This document shows positions 55,640 through 64,000 of a stretch of DNA of 64,000 bases, piece by piece; within the stretch, counting starts at the first letter, position 1, and every line of letters starts with the position of its first letter. The notes below the pieces were generated by a model, which was not told the origin of the DNA, made no database searches, and was given only the letters and a program-made list of their open reading frames with translations. The position numbers and the translations under genes are program-made. Origin of the DNA: Kordia sp. (lineage in GTDB: Bacteria; Bacteroidota; Bacteroidia; Flavobacteriales; Flavobacteriaceae); contig NZ_JAKVBC010000022.1 of the NCBI RefSeq assembly GCF_022447245.1, forward strand, positions 1 through 64,000, read 5' to 3'.

Positions 55640-55674
55640 TGCAAAAAAGAAAACTCCACTTTTCGGTGGAGTTT
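55640..55674 (-). terminator. Terminator of the S9 peptidase gene
   Basis: On the minus strand AAACTCCAC/GTGGAGTTT (9 bp, 6-nt loop) then TTTTCTTTTTT, 27 nt past the stop. Confidence 0.88.
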
Positions 55675-55700
55675 CTTGAAATAAATATATTTTTGGATGA

Positions 55701-58136
55701 CTATTTACGTTTTGCTTTGCTTTCATCATTCTTCTTTACATGCATTTCTAACAAACGATCTTGTTCCCACAATAAGTGCATGATGGATTCTCTTGATCGG
55801 TATCCGTGACTTTCTTTCGGTAGCATTACCAAGCGTACTGGTGCACCCATACCTTTTAAAGCATTAAAGTAGCGCTCACTTTGCAGTGGATACGTCCCTG
55901 AATTATTGTCTGCTTCACCATGAATTAGTAATAAAGGTGTTTTCATTTTATCTGCGTGCATAAAAGGAGACATGTTGTAATACACTTCAGGAGCTTCCCA
56001 ATAACTACGTTCTTCACTTTGAAATCCATAAGGAGTTAAGGTTCTATTGTAGGCGCCACTTCTTGCAATTCCAGCGGCAAATAAATCAGAATGCGTTAAT
56101 AAGTTAGCTGTCATAAATGCTCCGTACGAATGTCCACCTACGGCAACTCTACTTCTGTCAATATAACCTAATTTGTCAACTGCATCAATTGCTGCTTTTC
56201 CGTTAGCAACCAATTGTTTTATGAATGTATCGTTTGGTTCTTCGTCTCCTTCACCAACAATAGGGAAAGATGCATCATCTAACACAACATAACCTCTGGT
56301 TACCCAATAAATTGGAGAACCATAATATACATACGTAAATTCGTCCGCATTTACTGTAACCTGAGCTGCACTTTTTTTGTCCTTGTATTCTCTTGGGTAT
56401 GCCCAAAGAATCATTGGATATTTTTTTCCTTCTTCATAATTAGTTGGAAGGTATAAAGTACCTGAAAGATCCAAACCGTCTTCTCGCTTATACGTAATCA
56501 CTTCTTTTGTGACGTTTTTGATACTTTCGTACGGATTTTTGAAATTGGTCAAAGCAATAGCTGGTTTGTTCTTTTTTAAGTTCTGAATATAATAGTTAGG
56601 ATATTCATTTTGTGATTCTAACATGATTAAGAAAGTGCCTTTCTTTAAATCTACAGCACTCATTATATTTAATGTTTTTCCTGTATAATCAGACTCATAA
56701 ATACGCTTCTTTTTTAAGTTTTTTGTGTTGAATTTATCCACAAAAGGTTTTCTACCATCTTTACTGTAACCATCTCCAATTAAGTATAAATTATTTTTTT
56801 CCATACTTAATACATTGCGACCAAATTCATTTTTAGAAGTAATAAAAGATCCAGGATCACTATAGCGATCTTGATAACTTCTGTCTGAAATTATTTTTGG
56901 TGCGATTTTATTTTTTGAAGGATTGAAAAGATAGGTTTTTGTATTTCGTGTGTTCCACCAATAATCGTATGCTACTGCTGTAGCACTATTTCCCCATGTA
57001 ATACCATACATACGGCCAACTGTTTTTAACAGAGATGTCGGCGTACCTGTAAATGGTGCTTTTAGTTGAAAAACTTCATCTCTATGAGAAACTTTTTTAG
57101 CAGGGTCACCATCATCTAAAGCTTCTGCCCAATAAATAGTTGCAGGTTGATCTGAACGCCAAGCAATATTTCTACGTCCAGTTCTGGTTGCCATGAATCC
57201 TTTTGGTAAATCTTCAATAAGTGGAACTTTTAATGCGTCGTATATTTTATTTCCATTCATATCATAAATGATTGTAGTGAATGGGAATTGAGAATAGGTA
57301 ACTAAATATGAAAAAGGTTTTTCAATAGTAGTTAGCATAATATATTTTCCATTTGGTGATAAAGACATGCTTCTATACATGTTTTTTTCTTGCCAAAGTG
57401 TGTTTGTTCCGTCCAAATTAACTTTGTGCAATTCAGAAGTTGCTAATTGTTCAAAGTTAAATTCGTCATTTTTATTTTTCAATAAATCTTGATACGTTCT
57501 GTTTTGTGCTTTTACGCCTTGTTGACTTACTGAAATTGTCGGTCCTGTAGGCACTGAATTTACTGTATTTATAAGATCTTTTCTATTTTTAGGAACTTTT
57601 TTTACAAGCAAACCGTTGCTATCATTCAACCAGATATAAGGTCCTGGAATATTTGCATTTAAGTTGGCATCGGTCAATTTTTTTGCTGTTTTGGTTTCAA
57701 AGTTTATTACCCACAATTCAACACCCGTTTCTACAGTATTAGTAAGCGCTAATTTTTTTTCATCAGGAGACCATCCAAAGTTTGAAAAAAGACCTTTAGT
57801 TGGCAATCCAGCTACAGTTTCTTCTTCATTGTTTCTGCCAATTCTAATCTTTAATTTGTTATAATATGTTTGTCGACTTCCGATATTAGTTTTTGGATTT
57901 ATACGTAAGCCGCCAAGTCGTAATTCTTTTTCAGAAAGTTCAGCAATGCTTTTATAGTTGCTTCTGTAAGCAAAATAAAACTTTTCTCCTTTGTTATCCA
58001 TTCGAACTCTTGGAGCTGGTTCTGCATTTGCAAGTTCCAATATTTCCTGTGGAGGTTCTTGATACCCAATATTTTCTTGAGCATATATTCCTAAAAAAGG
58101 AAGAAAAAATAATATTCGTAAAAAAGTGTTTTTCAT
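55701..58136 (-). CDS. S9 family (prolyl oligopeptidase-like) serine peptidase
   Basis: An 811-residue exported peptidase (signal peptide to about residue 20, LGIYAQE). Residues about 40-530 are a beta-propeller-like region (NMYRSMSLSPNGKYIMLTTI, ITWGNSATAVAYDYWW). The alpha/beta-hydrolase domain covers about 560-800 with the nucleophile Ser670 in VAVGGHSYGAFMTANLL, the Asp in LIHGEADNNSGTYPL and the His in KESHGYRSRES. It resembles dipeptidyl/glutamyl-type S9 enzymes of Bacteroidota. The C-terminus is basic (ESKAKRK). It is monocistronic. Confidence 0.94.
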   Translation of the reverse strand: MKNTFLRILFFLPFLGIYAQENIGYQEPPQEILELANAEPAPRVRMDNKGEKFYFAYRSNYKSIAELSEKELRLGGLRINPKTNIGSRQTYYNKLKIRIGRNNEEETVAGLPTKGLFSNFGWSPDEKKLALTNTVETGVELWVINFETKTAKKLTDANLNANIPGPYIWLNDSNGLLVKKVPKNRKDLINTVNSVPTGPTISVSQQGVKAQNRTYQDLLKNKNDEFNFEQLATSELHKVNLDGTNTLWQEKNMYRSMSLSPNGKYIMLTTIEKPFSYLVTYSQFPFTTIIYDMNGNKIYDALKVPLIEDLPKGFMATRTGRRNIAWRSDQPATIYWAEALDDGDPAKKVSHRDEVFQLKAPFTGTPTSLLKTVGRMYGITWGNSATAVAYDYWWNTRNTKTYLFNPSKNKIAPKIISDRSYQDRYSDPGSFITSKNEFGRNVLSMEKNNLYLIGDGYSKDGRKPFVDKFNTKNLKKKRIYESDYTGKTLNIMSAVDLKKGTFLIMLESQNEYPNYYIQNLKKNKPAIALTNFKNPYESIKNVTKEVITYKREDGLDLSGTLYLPTNYEEGKKYPMILWAYPREYKDKKSAAQVTVNADEFTYVYYGSPIYWVTRGYVVLDDASFPIVGEGDEEPNDTFIKQLVANGKAAIDAVDKLGYIDRSRVAVGGHSYGAFMTANLLTHSDLFAAGIARSGAYNRTLTPYGFQSEERSYWEAPEVYYNMSPFMHADKMKTPLLLIHGEADNNSGTYPLQSERYFNALKGMGAPVRLVMLPKESHGYRSRESIMHLLWEQDRLLEMHVKKNDESKAKRK

Positions 58137-58410
58137 GGTTTTTCCCTGTATTTATCGTTGATGAGGCATAAAGCTATCTAAAAAAAATCGAAATATTTAA
58201 AAAAAACTAAGTTTTATTGTAAGGATTCAAAAATATTCTCGATTTACTTTTTAGTGATTGAGGATAGAGATTGTTAGAGAAAAAGAATAATTCCTTAATC
58301 AATTGTTTATTTATTGGTTAGGTTGTTTTAAAGCACATTTATGTTTCATAGATGTGTTTTTTTGTTACTCAAGATTTTAATTATAAAGTAAAGATGTAAT
58401 TATTAATGCT

Positions 58411-58418
58411 TAATTTTG
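58411..58418 (+). promoter_or_regulatory. -7 box upstream of the KAS III gene
   Basis: TAATTTTG matches TAnnTTTG, 72 nt before the ATG at 58490. No TTG stands at the 19-nt position, so this is a partial promoter match. The rest of the 353-nt divergent gap shows no gene. Confidence 0.45.
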
Positions 58419-58489
58419 TAGCTTGAACTTTTAAGAATTCGTAATTTTACAAGACGTTTTCACTCTAAAAAATAAAAAGTCGATAATTT

Positions 58490-59506
58490 ATGTATACATC
58501 TAGAATTATAGGATTAGGACATTATGTTCCAGATAATGTGGTTACCAACGAAGATTTATCCAAAGTAATGGATACGAATGATGCATGGATACAGGAACGT
58601 ACAGGAATTAAAGAAAGAAGATTTGCCGTAAAAGGTTCAGAAGATACAACTTCGGGCATGGGAATTAAAGCCGCTAAGATTGCTATTGAACGTGCAGGTA
58701 TTGATAAAGACGATATTGATTTTATCATTTTTGCCACCTTAAGCCCAGATTATTATTTTCCAGGACCAGGCGTTATGGTACAAAAAGAATTAGACATTAA
58801 AACTGTCGGAGCACTTGATGTACGTAACCAATGTTCAGGATTTGTATATGCAATTTCAGTTGCAGACCAATTTATTAAAACCGGAATGTATAAAAATATT
58901 CTAGTAATTGGTTCTGAGTTACATTCACATGGTTTGGATATGACAACACGAGGAAGAGGTGTTTCTGTCATTTTTGGAGATGGAGCAGGAGCTGCAATTT
59001 TGACAAGAAGTGAAGATAATAGCCGAGGAATTTTATCAACACATTTACATTCACAAGGAGAACATGCAGAAGAATTGGCATTGATTGCTCCAGGAATGGG
59101 GAAACGTTGGGTGAATGATATCATTAAGGATTTTGGGAATGGTGAAGAAGATACATCGTATTTTCCTTATATGAATGGACAATTTGTATTCAAAAATGCA
59201 GTAGTTCGTTTTAGTGAAGTTATCATGGAAGGCTTGCTACAAAACGGATTGAAAAAAGAAGACATTGACATGTTGATTCCGCACCAAGCCAACTTGCGTA
59301 TTGCACAATTCATCCAAAAGAAATTTGGTTTGGGCGACGATCAAGTGTATAACAATATTATGCACTACGGAAATACAACAGCAGCATCTATTCCTATTGC
59401 ATTGACAGAAGCATGGGAAGAAGGAAAAATAAAAGAAGGAGATACGGTAGTATTGGCAGCTTTCGGAAGTGGTTTCACTTGGGGAAGTGTCATTATTAAA
59501 TGGTAA
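58490..59506 (+). CDS. fabH: 3-oxoacyl-ACP synthase III (FabH-like)
   Basis: Condenses acyl-CoA with malonyl-ACP to start fatty acid synthesis. The 338-residue protein has the complete Cys-His-Asn triad: Cys115 in DVRNQCSGFVYA, His265 in IPHQANLRIAQF and Asn295 in MHYGNTTAASIP, plus the glycine-rich FGDGAGAAIL and the C-terminal LAAFGSGFTWGSVIIKW. It has an N-terminus typical of KAS III (RIIGLGHYVPDNVVTNEDL). With no other fab genes next to it, it may be a second, specialised KAS III. The gene ends at a terminator. Confidence 0.92.
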   Translation: MYTSRIIGLGHYVPDNVVTNEDLSKVMDTNDAWIQERTGIKERRFAVKGSEDTTSGMGIKAAKIAIERAGIDKDDIDFIIFATLSPDYYFPGPGVMVQKELDIKTVGALDVRNQCSGFVYAISVADQFIKTGMYKNILVIGSELHSHGLDMTTRGRGVSVIFGDGAGAAILTRSEDNSRGILSTHLHSQGEHAEELALIAPGMGKRWVNDIIKDFGNGEEDTSYFPYMNGQFVFKNAVVRFSEVIMEGLLQNGLKKEDIDMLIPHQANLRIAQFIQKKFGLGDDQVYNNIMHYGNTTAASIPIALTEAWEEGKIKEGDTVVLAAFGSGFTWGSVIIKW

Positions 59507-59527
59507 GATACATAGAAGATAAAAAAT

Positions 59528-59559
59528 AAAATCCCAAGTGCTAGCGCGCTTGGGATTTT
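59528..59559 (+). terminator. Terminator after the KAS III gene
   Basis: AAAATCCCAAG/CTTGGGATTTT (11 bp) continuing inward through TGC/GCG to a TAGC loop, with a T-run at its end. Confidence 0.9.
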
Positions 59560-59780
59560 TCTTAGATAGAATATCTAGTATACGTTGTGTAATATTAATG
59601 GGTGTTTTTAGAGTGCTAAATTCGAATAATTAACCTAATAACAATACGGTATACTTTACTTATTGTGCAAAATTGGTCGTTTTTTTTCAAATTTAATTAC
59701 TCTTAGGCTGAATTTTAACAATTTTTTTGTCAAAATGTGCTACTTTGCGGACTAAGAGTGTGTTAGGTCGTCTAAAAATA

Positions 59781-59812
59781 GAAAACCTCAGCTGTGCACA
59801 ACTAAGGTTTTC
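59781..59812 (-). terminator. Terminator of the TonB-type receptor gene
   Basis: GAAAACCT/AGGTTTTC (8 bp) extends inward through CAG and the palindrome TGTGCACA to make a long hairpin. On the minus strand a T-rich stretch (CTATTTTTAG) follows. It lies 88 nt past the receptor gene stop. The rest of 59560-59899 has no gene. Confidence 0.75.
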
Positions 59813-59899
59813 GTCTATTAATAACATTCAATTAACACTAACCATCAATAATAATTGAAGCTATTAATTTGTTGTATGTCGTAAATTAAATGTAGTCTC

Positions 59900-62368
59900 T
59901 TATAGGAATCCGCCACTTCCAGATTTTTCATCATTATCACGTCTCTTTCGAGATTTAGCTCTGTATTTTCCACCTCCAAAACGGTATGAAAGACTTACGT
60001 TTACAGTGTTACTTTCCCATCTAAATCCTCCAGTTTGGCGGAATGGTCTTTCACCATCAAAACCAAATTCCTGAGTGTTAAAGATGTCATTGTAATTTAC
60101 ACTTAATGTACCGTTTCCTTGAGCGAATGCATAACGAGCACCAATATTAACGAAGTACATTGGTTCCATTTTAAATTGAATTCCTTGAACACTTCCTCTG
60201 TAGAAACCAAATGCAGATAAGTTTAATTTTTTAGTAACTTTAAAGTTGTTGAACATTCTAAAGTTCCAAGCTTCATTGTCTACTTGAACAGTTTGACGTA
60301 CAATATTATCAATTGTAGCTACATCTGTTGGTGCATTTAATGATTCTGTAATTCCTTTTTGTGTTTGCGCAAAGAAATCAAAGCTTGTGTTAAAACTCCA
60401 CCAGCTTGTTGGACGGAAGTTACTTGAGATTTCAACCCCATATGCAGAAGTGTTATCAAAGTTATCATGCGTTAAAATCAAACGGTTGATGTCTGTACGA
60501 TCTACAAAAACAGCTCTGTTGATTTCGTTTTCAATAATTCTATAAAATACACCTCCAGTAATTGTTCCTTTATTTCCTAATCTTCTAGTATAGTTTACTT
60601 CCATAGAGTTTGTAAACTGTGGTTCTAAGTTGATATTTCCAAAAGAAGAGATCAAAGGTGTGCTCCATTCTCTAATTGGGTTTACTTGATCAATTCCAGG
60701 ACGATCTATACGACGGCTATAGCTCAATTGGTACGAATTTTTATCAGATGGAGAATACGTTAAAAACGCTGATGGATATACCTGTGTATAATCATTTTGA
60801 AAAATGATATTATCAGTATCTGTTGTTTCAATTTCTTGAGAAAAAGCATTAGCGTCTACTTGAACCGTTTCTGCTCTTAAACCAACTTGGTATGACCACT
60901 TTTCAAATTGTCTTCCATACGTTGCATACAAAGAGTAAATATCTCTGCTGTAGTCAAAATCAGTACTTGGTGTTCTTCGTAAGTTTCCTAATTCATTAAA
61001 TGTAAACCCTGACGATTGGTAATCAATACCTGAGTTGAACAAACGTGCTTCAGCACCAAGTTCTAACTTCGCTTTGTTTTTCAATGGACGTACATAATCT
61101 AAGTTAATGGTAGTACGATCTCTATCTGTTTCTGTTTCATCAATATAATTAGGGAATGTACCAGCTCCTTGAAATTGGAAGTCAATATTATCATCTGCAT
61201 CGTATACATTGTAGTCTACTTCTAATTCAATATTGTGGCCTTCATCATCGATGTCATACTTATAGTTGAAATTGTATTGAGATGCTAAGTTGTCATTTTT
61301 TGCTGTGAAATCTTGAAAGTTATTAAATGCAGGATTGTCATAGAAAAATACATCAGTAATACCGTCTGTTCTACTATCCGTGATATTTTGATTCGTAAAG
61401 AAAGAAACGGTGTTTTTTTCATTCAAATATACATCAAGACCAACTTTAACCAAGTGTGTTTTACGATTGTCTAAAAAGCTAAATAATTGTTCTGAGTTTT
61501 CATCACTTCTGAAAATATTTCCATTATTAGCATTTTTAGAAATGTTATTAGAATAATTTCCAAAAACATTGAATTTCCCGTTACGATAGTTCATATCAAG
61601 AGAACTATTAAACTTTGCTTCACGCTCACGTGTCAATCCAAGGTTTATATTTCCGTTGAATCCAATATTTACATTCTTACGCAATACAATATTGATAATT
61701 CCACTCATTCCTTCTGGATTGTATTTGGCAGAAGGGTTTGTGATTAATTCAATCTTTTTGATAGAATTAGAAGGTAATTGCTTTAATAATTGTGCTGTAG
61801 GAATGTTTGAAAGCTTTCCGTCAACCATAACACGTACGTTCTGATTTCCACGTAAACTAATAGCTCCAGTTTGCTGATCTACATTTACAGAAGGTAAGTT
61901 GTTCATAATATCAGAAGCCGTTGGTCCACTAGTAACCAAATCTTTTCCAACAGTAATTACTTTTCTATCAACTTTCTGTTCAATCGTAGTTCGTTCAGCA
62001 ACAACTTCAACTTCATTAAGAGCAGTAGCGCTTTCTGCAATAGAAACCGTACCTAAATTAATAACTCTATTGTCTCTAGAAATTGTCGCTTCTTTTGAAA
62101 TAGTTTCGTAACCTATAAATTGAACGTCTATTACAATTGCTCCAACAGAGACTTTTTGAATTTTAAAATTTCCGTTGTCATCAGAAATAGCACCAGTAAT
62201 TACTTTGCTGTCTGCTTTTGATTTAATGACAATCGTTGCATAAGGGATAGCTTCTTTTGTAGCAGCATCTATTACTTTTCCTTGAACAGTTCCGATTTTG
62301 GGGGCTGGGTTTTGAGCATGCAAAGTAACGCATAGCATTAGCATGCATAGTGAGAATAGTTTTTTCAT
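59900..62368 (-). CDS. TonB-dependent receptor-like outer-membrane beta-barrel protein
   Basis: An 822-residue outer-membrane protein with signal peptide (to about residue 18, LHAQ). A CarboxypepD-regulatory-like domain is at about 24-100 (GTVQGKVIDAATKEAIPYAT), followed by a plug-like domain at about 125-235 (DIMNNLPSVNVDQQTGAISL, KLSNIPTAQLLKQLPSNSIK). The outer-membrane beta-barrel region runs from about 240 to the end (SGIDYQSSGFTFNELGNLRR, RRIDRPGIDQVNPIREWS). It belongs to the TonB-receptor class with N-terminal CarboxypepD (outer_beta_barrel_3). The C-terminus (KYRAKSRKRRDNDEKSGSGG) is basic, which is unusual for such barrels. The substrate is unknown, and no SusD neighbour is seen. 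Confidence 0.92.
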   Translation of the reverse strand: MKKLFSLCMLMLCVTLHAQNPAPKIGTVQGKVIDAATKEAIPYATIVIKSKADSKVITGAISDDNGNFKIQKVSVGAIVIDVQFIGYETISKEATISRDNRVINLGTVSIAESATALNEVEVVAERTTIEQKVDRKVITVGKDLVTSGPTASDIMNNLPSVNVDQQTGAISLRGNQNVRVMVDGKLSNIPTAQLLKQLPSNSIKKIELITNPSAKYNPEGMSGIINIVLRKNVNIGFNGNINLGLTREREAKFNSSLDMNYRNGKFNVFGNYSNNISKNANNGNIFRSDENSEQLFSFLDNRKTHLVKVGLDVYLNEKNTVSFFTNQNITDSRTDGITDVFFYDNPAFNNFQDFTAKNDNLASQYNFNYKYDIDDEGHNIELEVDYNVYDADDNIDFQFQGAGTFPNYIDETETDRDRTTINLDYVRPLKNKAKLELGAEARLFNSGIDYQSSGFTFNELGNLRRTPSTDFDYSRDIYSLYATYGRQFEKWSYQVGLRAETVQVDANAFSQEIETTDTDNIIFQNDYTQVYPSAFLTYSPSDKNSYQLSYSRRIDRPGIDQVNPIREWSTPLISSFGNINLEPQFTNSMEVNYTRRLGNKGTITGGVFYRIIENEINRAVFVDRTDINRLILTHDNFDNTSAYGVEISSNFRPTSWWSFNTSFDFFAQTQKGITESLNAPTDVATIDNIVRQTVQVDNEAWNFRMFNNFKVTKKLNLSAFGFYRGSVQGIQFKMEPMYFVNIGARYAFAQGNGTLSVNYNDIFNTQEFGFDGERPFRQTGGFRWESNTVNVSLSYRFGGGKYRAKSRKRRDNDEKSGSGGFL

Positions 62369-62460
62369 CTAATTAGTTCGTTTTTTATTTTTTTGATGAT
62401 GTTCTAGATTTCTAGAATCATGCATAATTGACGAAGGAATTACTATTATGTTACGGGTCA

Positions 62461-62484
62461 TAACATATTTTAACATATTTTAAC
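62461..62484. repeat. Short direct repeats in a divergent promoter region
   Basis: TAACATATTT occurs twice in tandem (62461-62470, 62471-62480), followed by TAAC. It lies between the divergent TonB-type receptor and CoA-binding genes. A regulatory role is possible but unproven. Confidence 0.4.
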
Positions 62485-62492
62485 AGATAAAA

Positions 62493-62521
62493 TTGTTGCA
62501 CACTAAAAATTACTAAATTTG
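62493..62521 (+). promoter_or_regulatory. Promoter of the CoA-binding gene
   Basis: TTG at 62493-62495, 18 nt, then TAAATTTG at 62514-62521. This is close to the consensus TTG-N19-TAnnTTTG and 54 nt before the start codon. Confidence 0.7.
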
Positions 62522-62574
62522 TAGTCTCAATACCAGTGAGCAATACCTAAATCGTAAACTAAATACTTAACCTA

Positions 62575-62931
62575 TTGAAAACACTTGTGTTAGGCGCTTC
62601 TATGAAGTCGCACCGCTTTTCGCATAAAGCTGTAGACAGACTTGTAAACTATAACCACGAAGTCGTAGCCTTTGGACTCAAAGAAGGAGAAATTAACGGC
62701 GTAAACATCGATACAGAATTAGTGCAATATGGAGATATTCATACAGTTACCTTGTATTTGAATCCTTCTGTACAACCTGATTATTACGAGTATATACTTT
62801 CGTTACAACCAGAACGTGTAATTTTTAATCCTGGTACGGAAAATTCAGAATTTTGTGCTACGTTAAAAGAAAAAGATATCAAATGCGAAGTGGCATGCAC
62901 TTTAGTCATGTTGGCGTCTAATAATTACTAA
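62575..62931 (+). CDS. CoA-binding protein (small Rossmann-type)
   Basis: A 118-residue protein starting at TTG 62575. It has the nucleotide-binding start KTLVLGASMKSHRFSHKAVD and conserved YNHEVVAFGLKEGEINGVNI, then VIFNPGTENSEFC and the C-terminal CTLVMLASNNY. This is the small CoA-binding-domain protein (succinyl-CoA synthetase alpha N-terminal-like). Its function is unknown. The start is TTG because no ATG precedes the conserved first strand. It overlaps the convergent symporter gene by 30 bp at its 3' end. Confidence 0.9.
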   Translation: MKTLVLGASMKSHRFSHKAVDRLVNYNHEVVAFGLKEGEINGVNIDTELVQYGDIHTVTLYLNPSVQPDYYEYILSLQPERVIFNPGTENSEFCATLKEKDIKCEVACTLVMLASNNY

Positions 62932-64000
62932 ACCAATGAAAGTCAATAATCCATTAATTGGTAATAGTTCGTATCCAAACTGATAAAAGGTTTTTTTAGA
63001 TAGTATCGTAGCTTCCGCTAGGTTGGTAACATCTTCCGTAAAATATGTGTAGAATGTTCCAAAATAGTTGGCCAAGAAATACGTCAATGAAATGGAAAGT
63101 AATGCTACTAACCATACATATTTGTCTTTTACATTATATTTGGTGAAAATTCCAAAAGCAAATAGTCCTAAAAGCGGTCCATACGTGTAGCCAGCAATGA
63201 TCAATAAGTTGTCAATAACACTTTTATCACTGAGACTATTAAAAATAATTACAACGATAATTAATACAATAGACATTAATATATGTACAACCTGACGTAT
63301 GAGTTTTTGTTCATTTATAGAAACTTCTTTTTCAAGTTTAATATGAGTGTCTTTCCTTTTAGCGTTAATGATAGTTGGAATAGCCGTAACAATAGGCTTT
63401 GTGAAAGCAATAATTTTTTGACTAAACTTATTTTTTGTTCCTTTTTCTTTTTCAATATCTAAAAAGTCTACAGAAAACGAAGTCGTTAATGAAGTCAATG
63501 CAGAATCTGCACTTGAATACGCAGCGGCAATCAATCCTAATAAAAAGACGATAGCCAACGAAAGTCCCAGTCCACCATTAATAGCAATTTCAGGAAATAA
63601 TAAATCTGTTTTTACTTTTCCATCCATCAGTGGGGTATCAATACTATGTTTAGCTGCATACATATATACCAATGCTCCTAATAACAAGAATACAAAGTTT
63701 ACAACAATTAAAACCACACTAAAACTTACCATGTTTTTTTGTGCATCACCTAATGTTTTACAAGTCAGATTTTTTTGCATCATATCTTGATCGAGCCCAG
63801 TCATACATACGGCAATGAACAATCCGCCAAGGAATGATTTAATAAAATAATTCTTTGCTATAGGATCATCAGTAAACCAAATTTGATTGTATTGCTGCAA
63901 GGCATCGGAGCTTAAAAATTCTCCAAAACTCAAATCCAAATCAGCCAAAATCAAATAAATTGCTACACCAACTGCAATCAACATAAACAGTGTTTGTAAA
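62902..64000 (-). CDS. Sodium:solute symporter, partial (N-terminus beyond window)
   Basis: The frame is open to the window end (codons LQTLF lie upstream of the internal Met at 63984), so the start is outside. The visible ~365 residues are a polytopic membrane protein of the SSS family. They show FIAVCMTGLDQDMMQKNLTC, LGLIAAAYSSADSALTSLTT (the SSS signature around the S-A-D-S-A motif), LMSIVLIIVVIIFNSLSD and LLIIAGYTYGPLLGLFAFGI. The substrate is not deducible. Its 3' end overlaps the CoA-binding gene on the other strand by 30 bp. Confidence 0.92.
   Translation of the reverse strand, partial: LQTLFMLIAVGVAIYLILADLDLSFGEFLSSDALQQYNQIWFTDDPIAKNYFIKSFLGGLFIAVCMTGLDQDMMQKNLTCKTLGDAQKNMVSFSVVLIVVNFVFLLLGALVYMYAAKHSIDTPLMDGKVKTDLLFPEIAINGGLGLSLAIVFLLGLIAAAYSSADSALTSLTTSFSVDFLDIEKEKGTKNKFSQKIIAFTKPIVTAIPTIINAKRKDTHIKLEKEVSINEQKLIRQVVHILMSIVLIIVVIIFNSLSDKSVIDNLLIIAGYTYGPLLGLFAFGIFTKYNVKDKYVWLVALLSISLTYFLANYFGTFYTYFTEDVTNLAEATILSKKTFYQFGYELLPINGLLTFIGLVIIRRQHD

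Noticed and set aside
1-64000. A recoded stop codon explaining the internal stops
   Set aside because: Internal stops are TAA, TAG and TGA, and normal genes in the window use all three as ends, so no single recoding fits.

Overview
The window is a piece of a low-GC Bacteroidota chromosome, almost certainly family Flavobacteriaceae (Kordia-like is a guess I cannot confirm). The evidence is: the tRNA-Tyr/Gly/Thr-tuf-tRNA-Trp-secE-nusG-rplKAJL-rpoBC order followed by a DUF3467 gene; a type IX secretion (T9SS) cargo with a CHU_C/gliding-type C-terminal domain followed by PorP/SprF and PorE-like partners; Bacteroidota promoters (TTG-N19-TAnnTTTG, perfect before the second tRNA-Thr); and many short signal peptides ending in AQ or Cys.

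Layout. 1-13.3 kb: tRNAs, tuf and the transcription/translation operon, with intercistronic hairpins before rplK, between rplL and rpoB, and between rpoB and rpoC; rpoC carries a one-base frameshift. 13.4-15.1 kb: prfC on the minus strand. 15.3-26 kb: a 2371-residue surface protein with a 138-bp tandem repeat, then PorP/SprF and OmpA/PorE-like genes. 26-27.5 kb: a decayed strip with broken Crp-family regulator, DoxX and tautomerase genes and a relic of an OmpA C-terminus. 27.9-29.8 kb: idi-queD-manA. 30-31.3 kb: very small genes and tRNA-Thr. 31.4-33.6 kb: a BlaI/BlaR1-type regulator pair preceded by an array of operator dyads at exact 20-bp spacing. 33.8-41.2 kb: secreted M48-type protease, DEAD-box helicase, lipoproteins and hypotheticals. 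41.3-48.3 kb: mostly minus-strand genes, including a DUF819 membrane protein with a secreted N-terminal extension, an SPFH/DUF4177/DUF1648/Arc operon, and a frameshifted AlkB. 48.3-51.7 kb: a VanX-type dipeptidase, a cluster of double-glycine-leader / lanthipeptide-like small peptides, and two small lipoproteins. 51.9-64 kb: serine hydrolase, htpG, S9 peptidase, KAS III, a TonB-type outer-membrane receptor, a CoA-binding protein and a partial sodium:solute symporter.

How the parts fit. The first 13 kb is one gene-expression block. The 15.9-26 kb block is a self-contained T9SS type B module: cargo, its PorP/SprF partner, and a periplasmic OmpA/PorE-like protein. The BlaI/M56 pair is a protease-controlled switch.

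A notable feature is the number of disrupted genes (about eleven): rpoC, Crp, DoxX, tautomerase, OmpA relic, HEAT protein, PDZ relic, DUF4177, AlkB, a lanthipeptide-like precursor and a lipoprotein. Several are one-base changes in homopolymers, and rpoC is essential, so sequencing or assembly error must explain some of them. Others carry several lesions and look like true decay. No CRISPR array, insertion sequence or prophage was seen.
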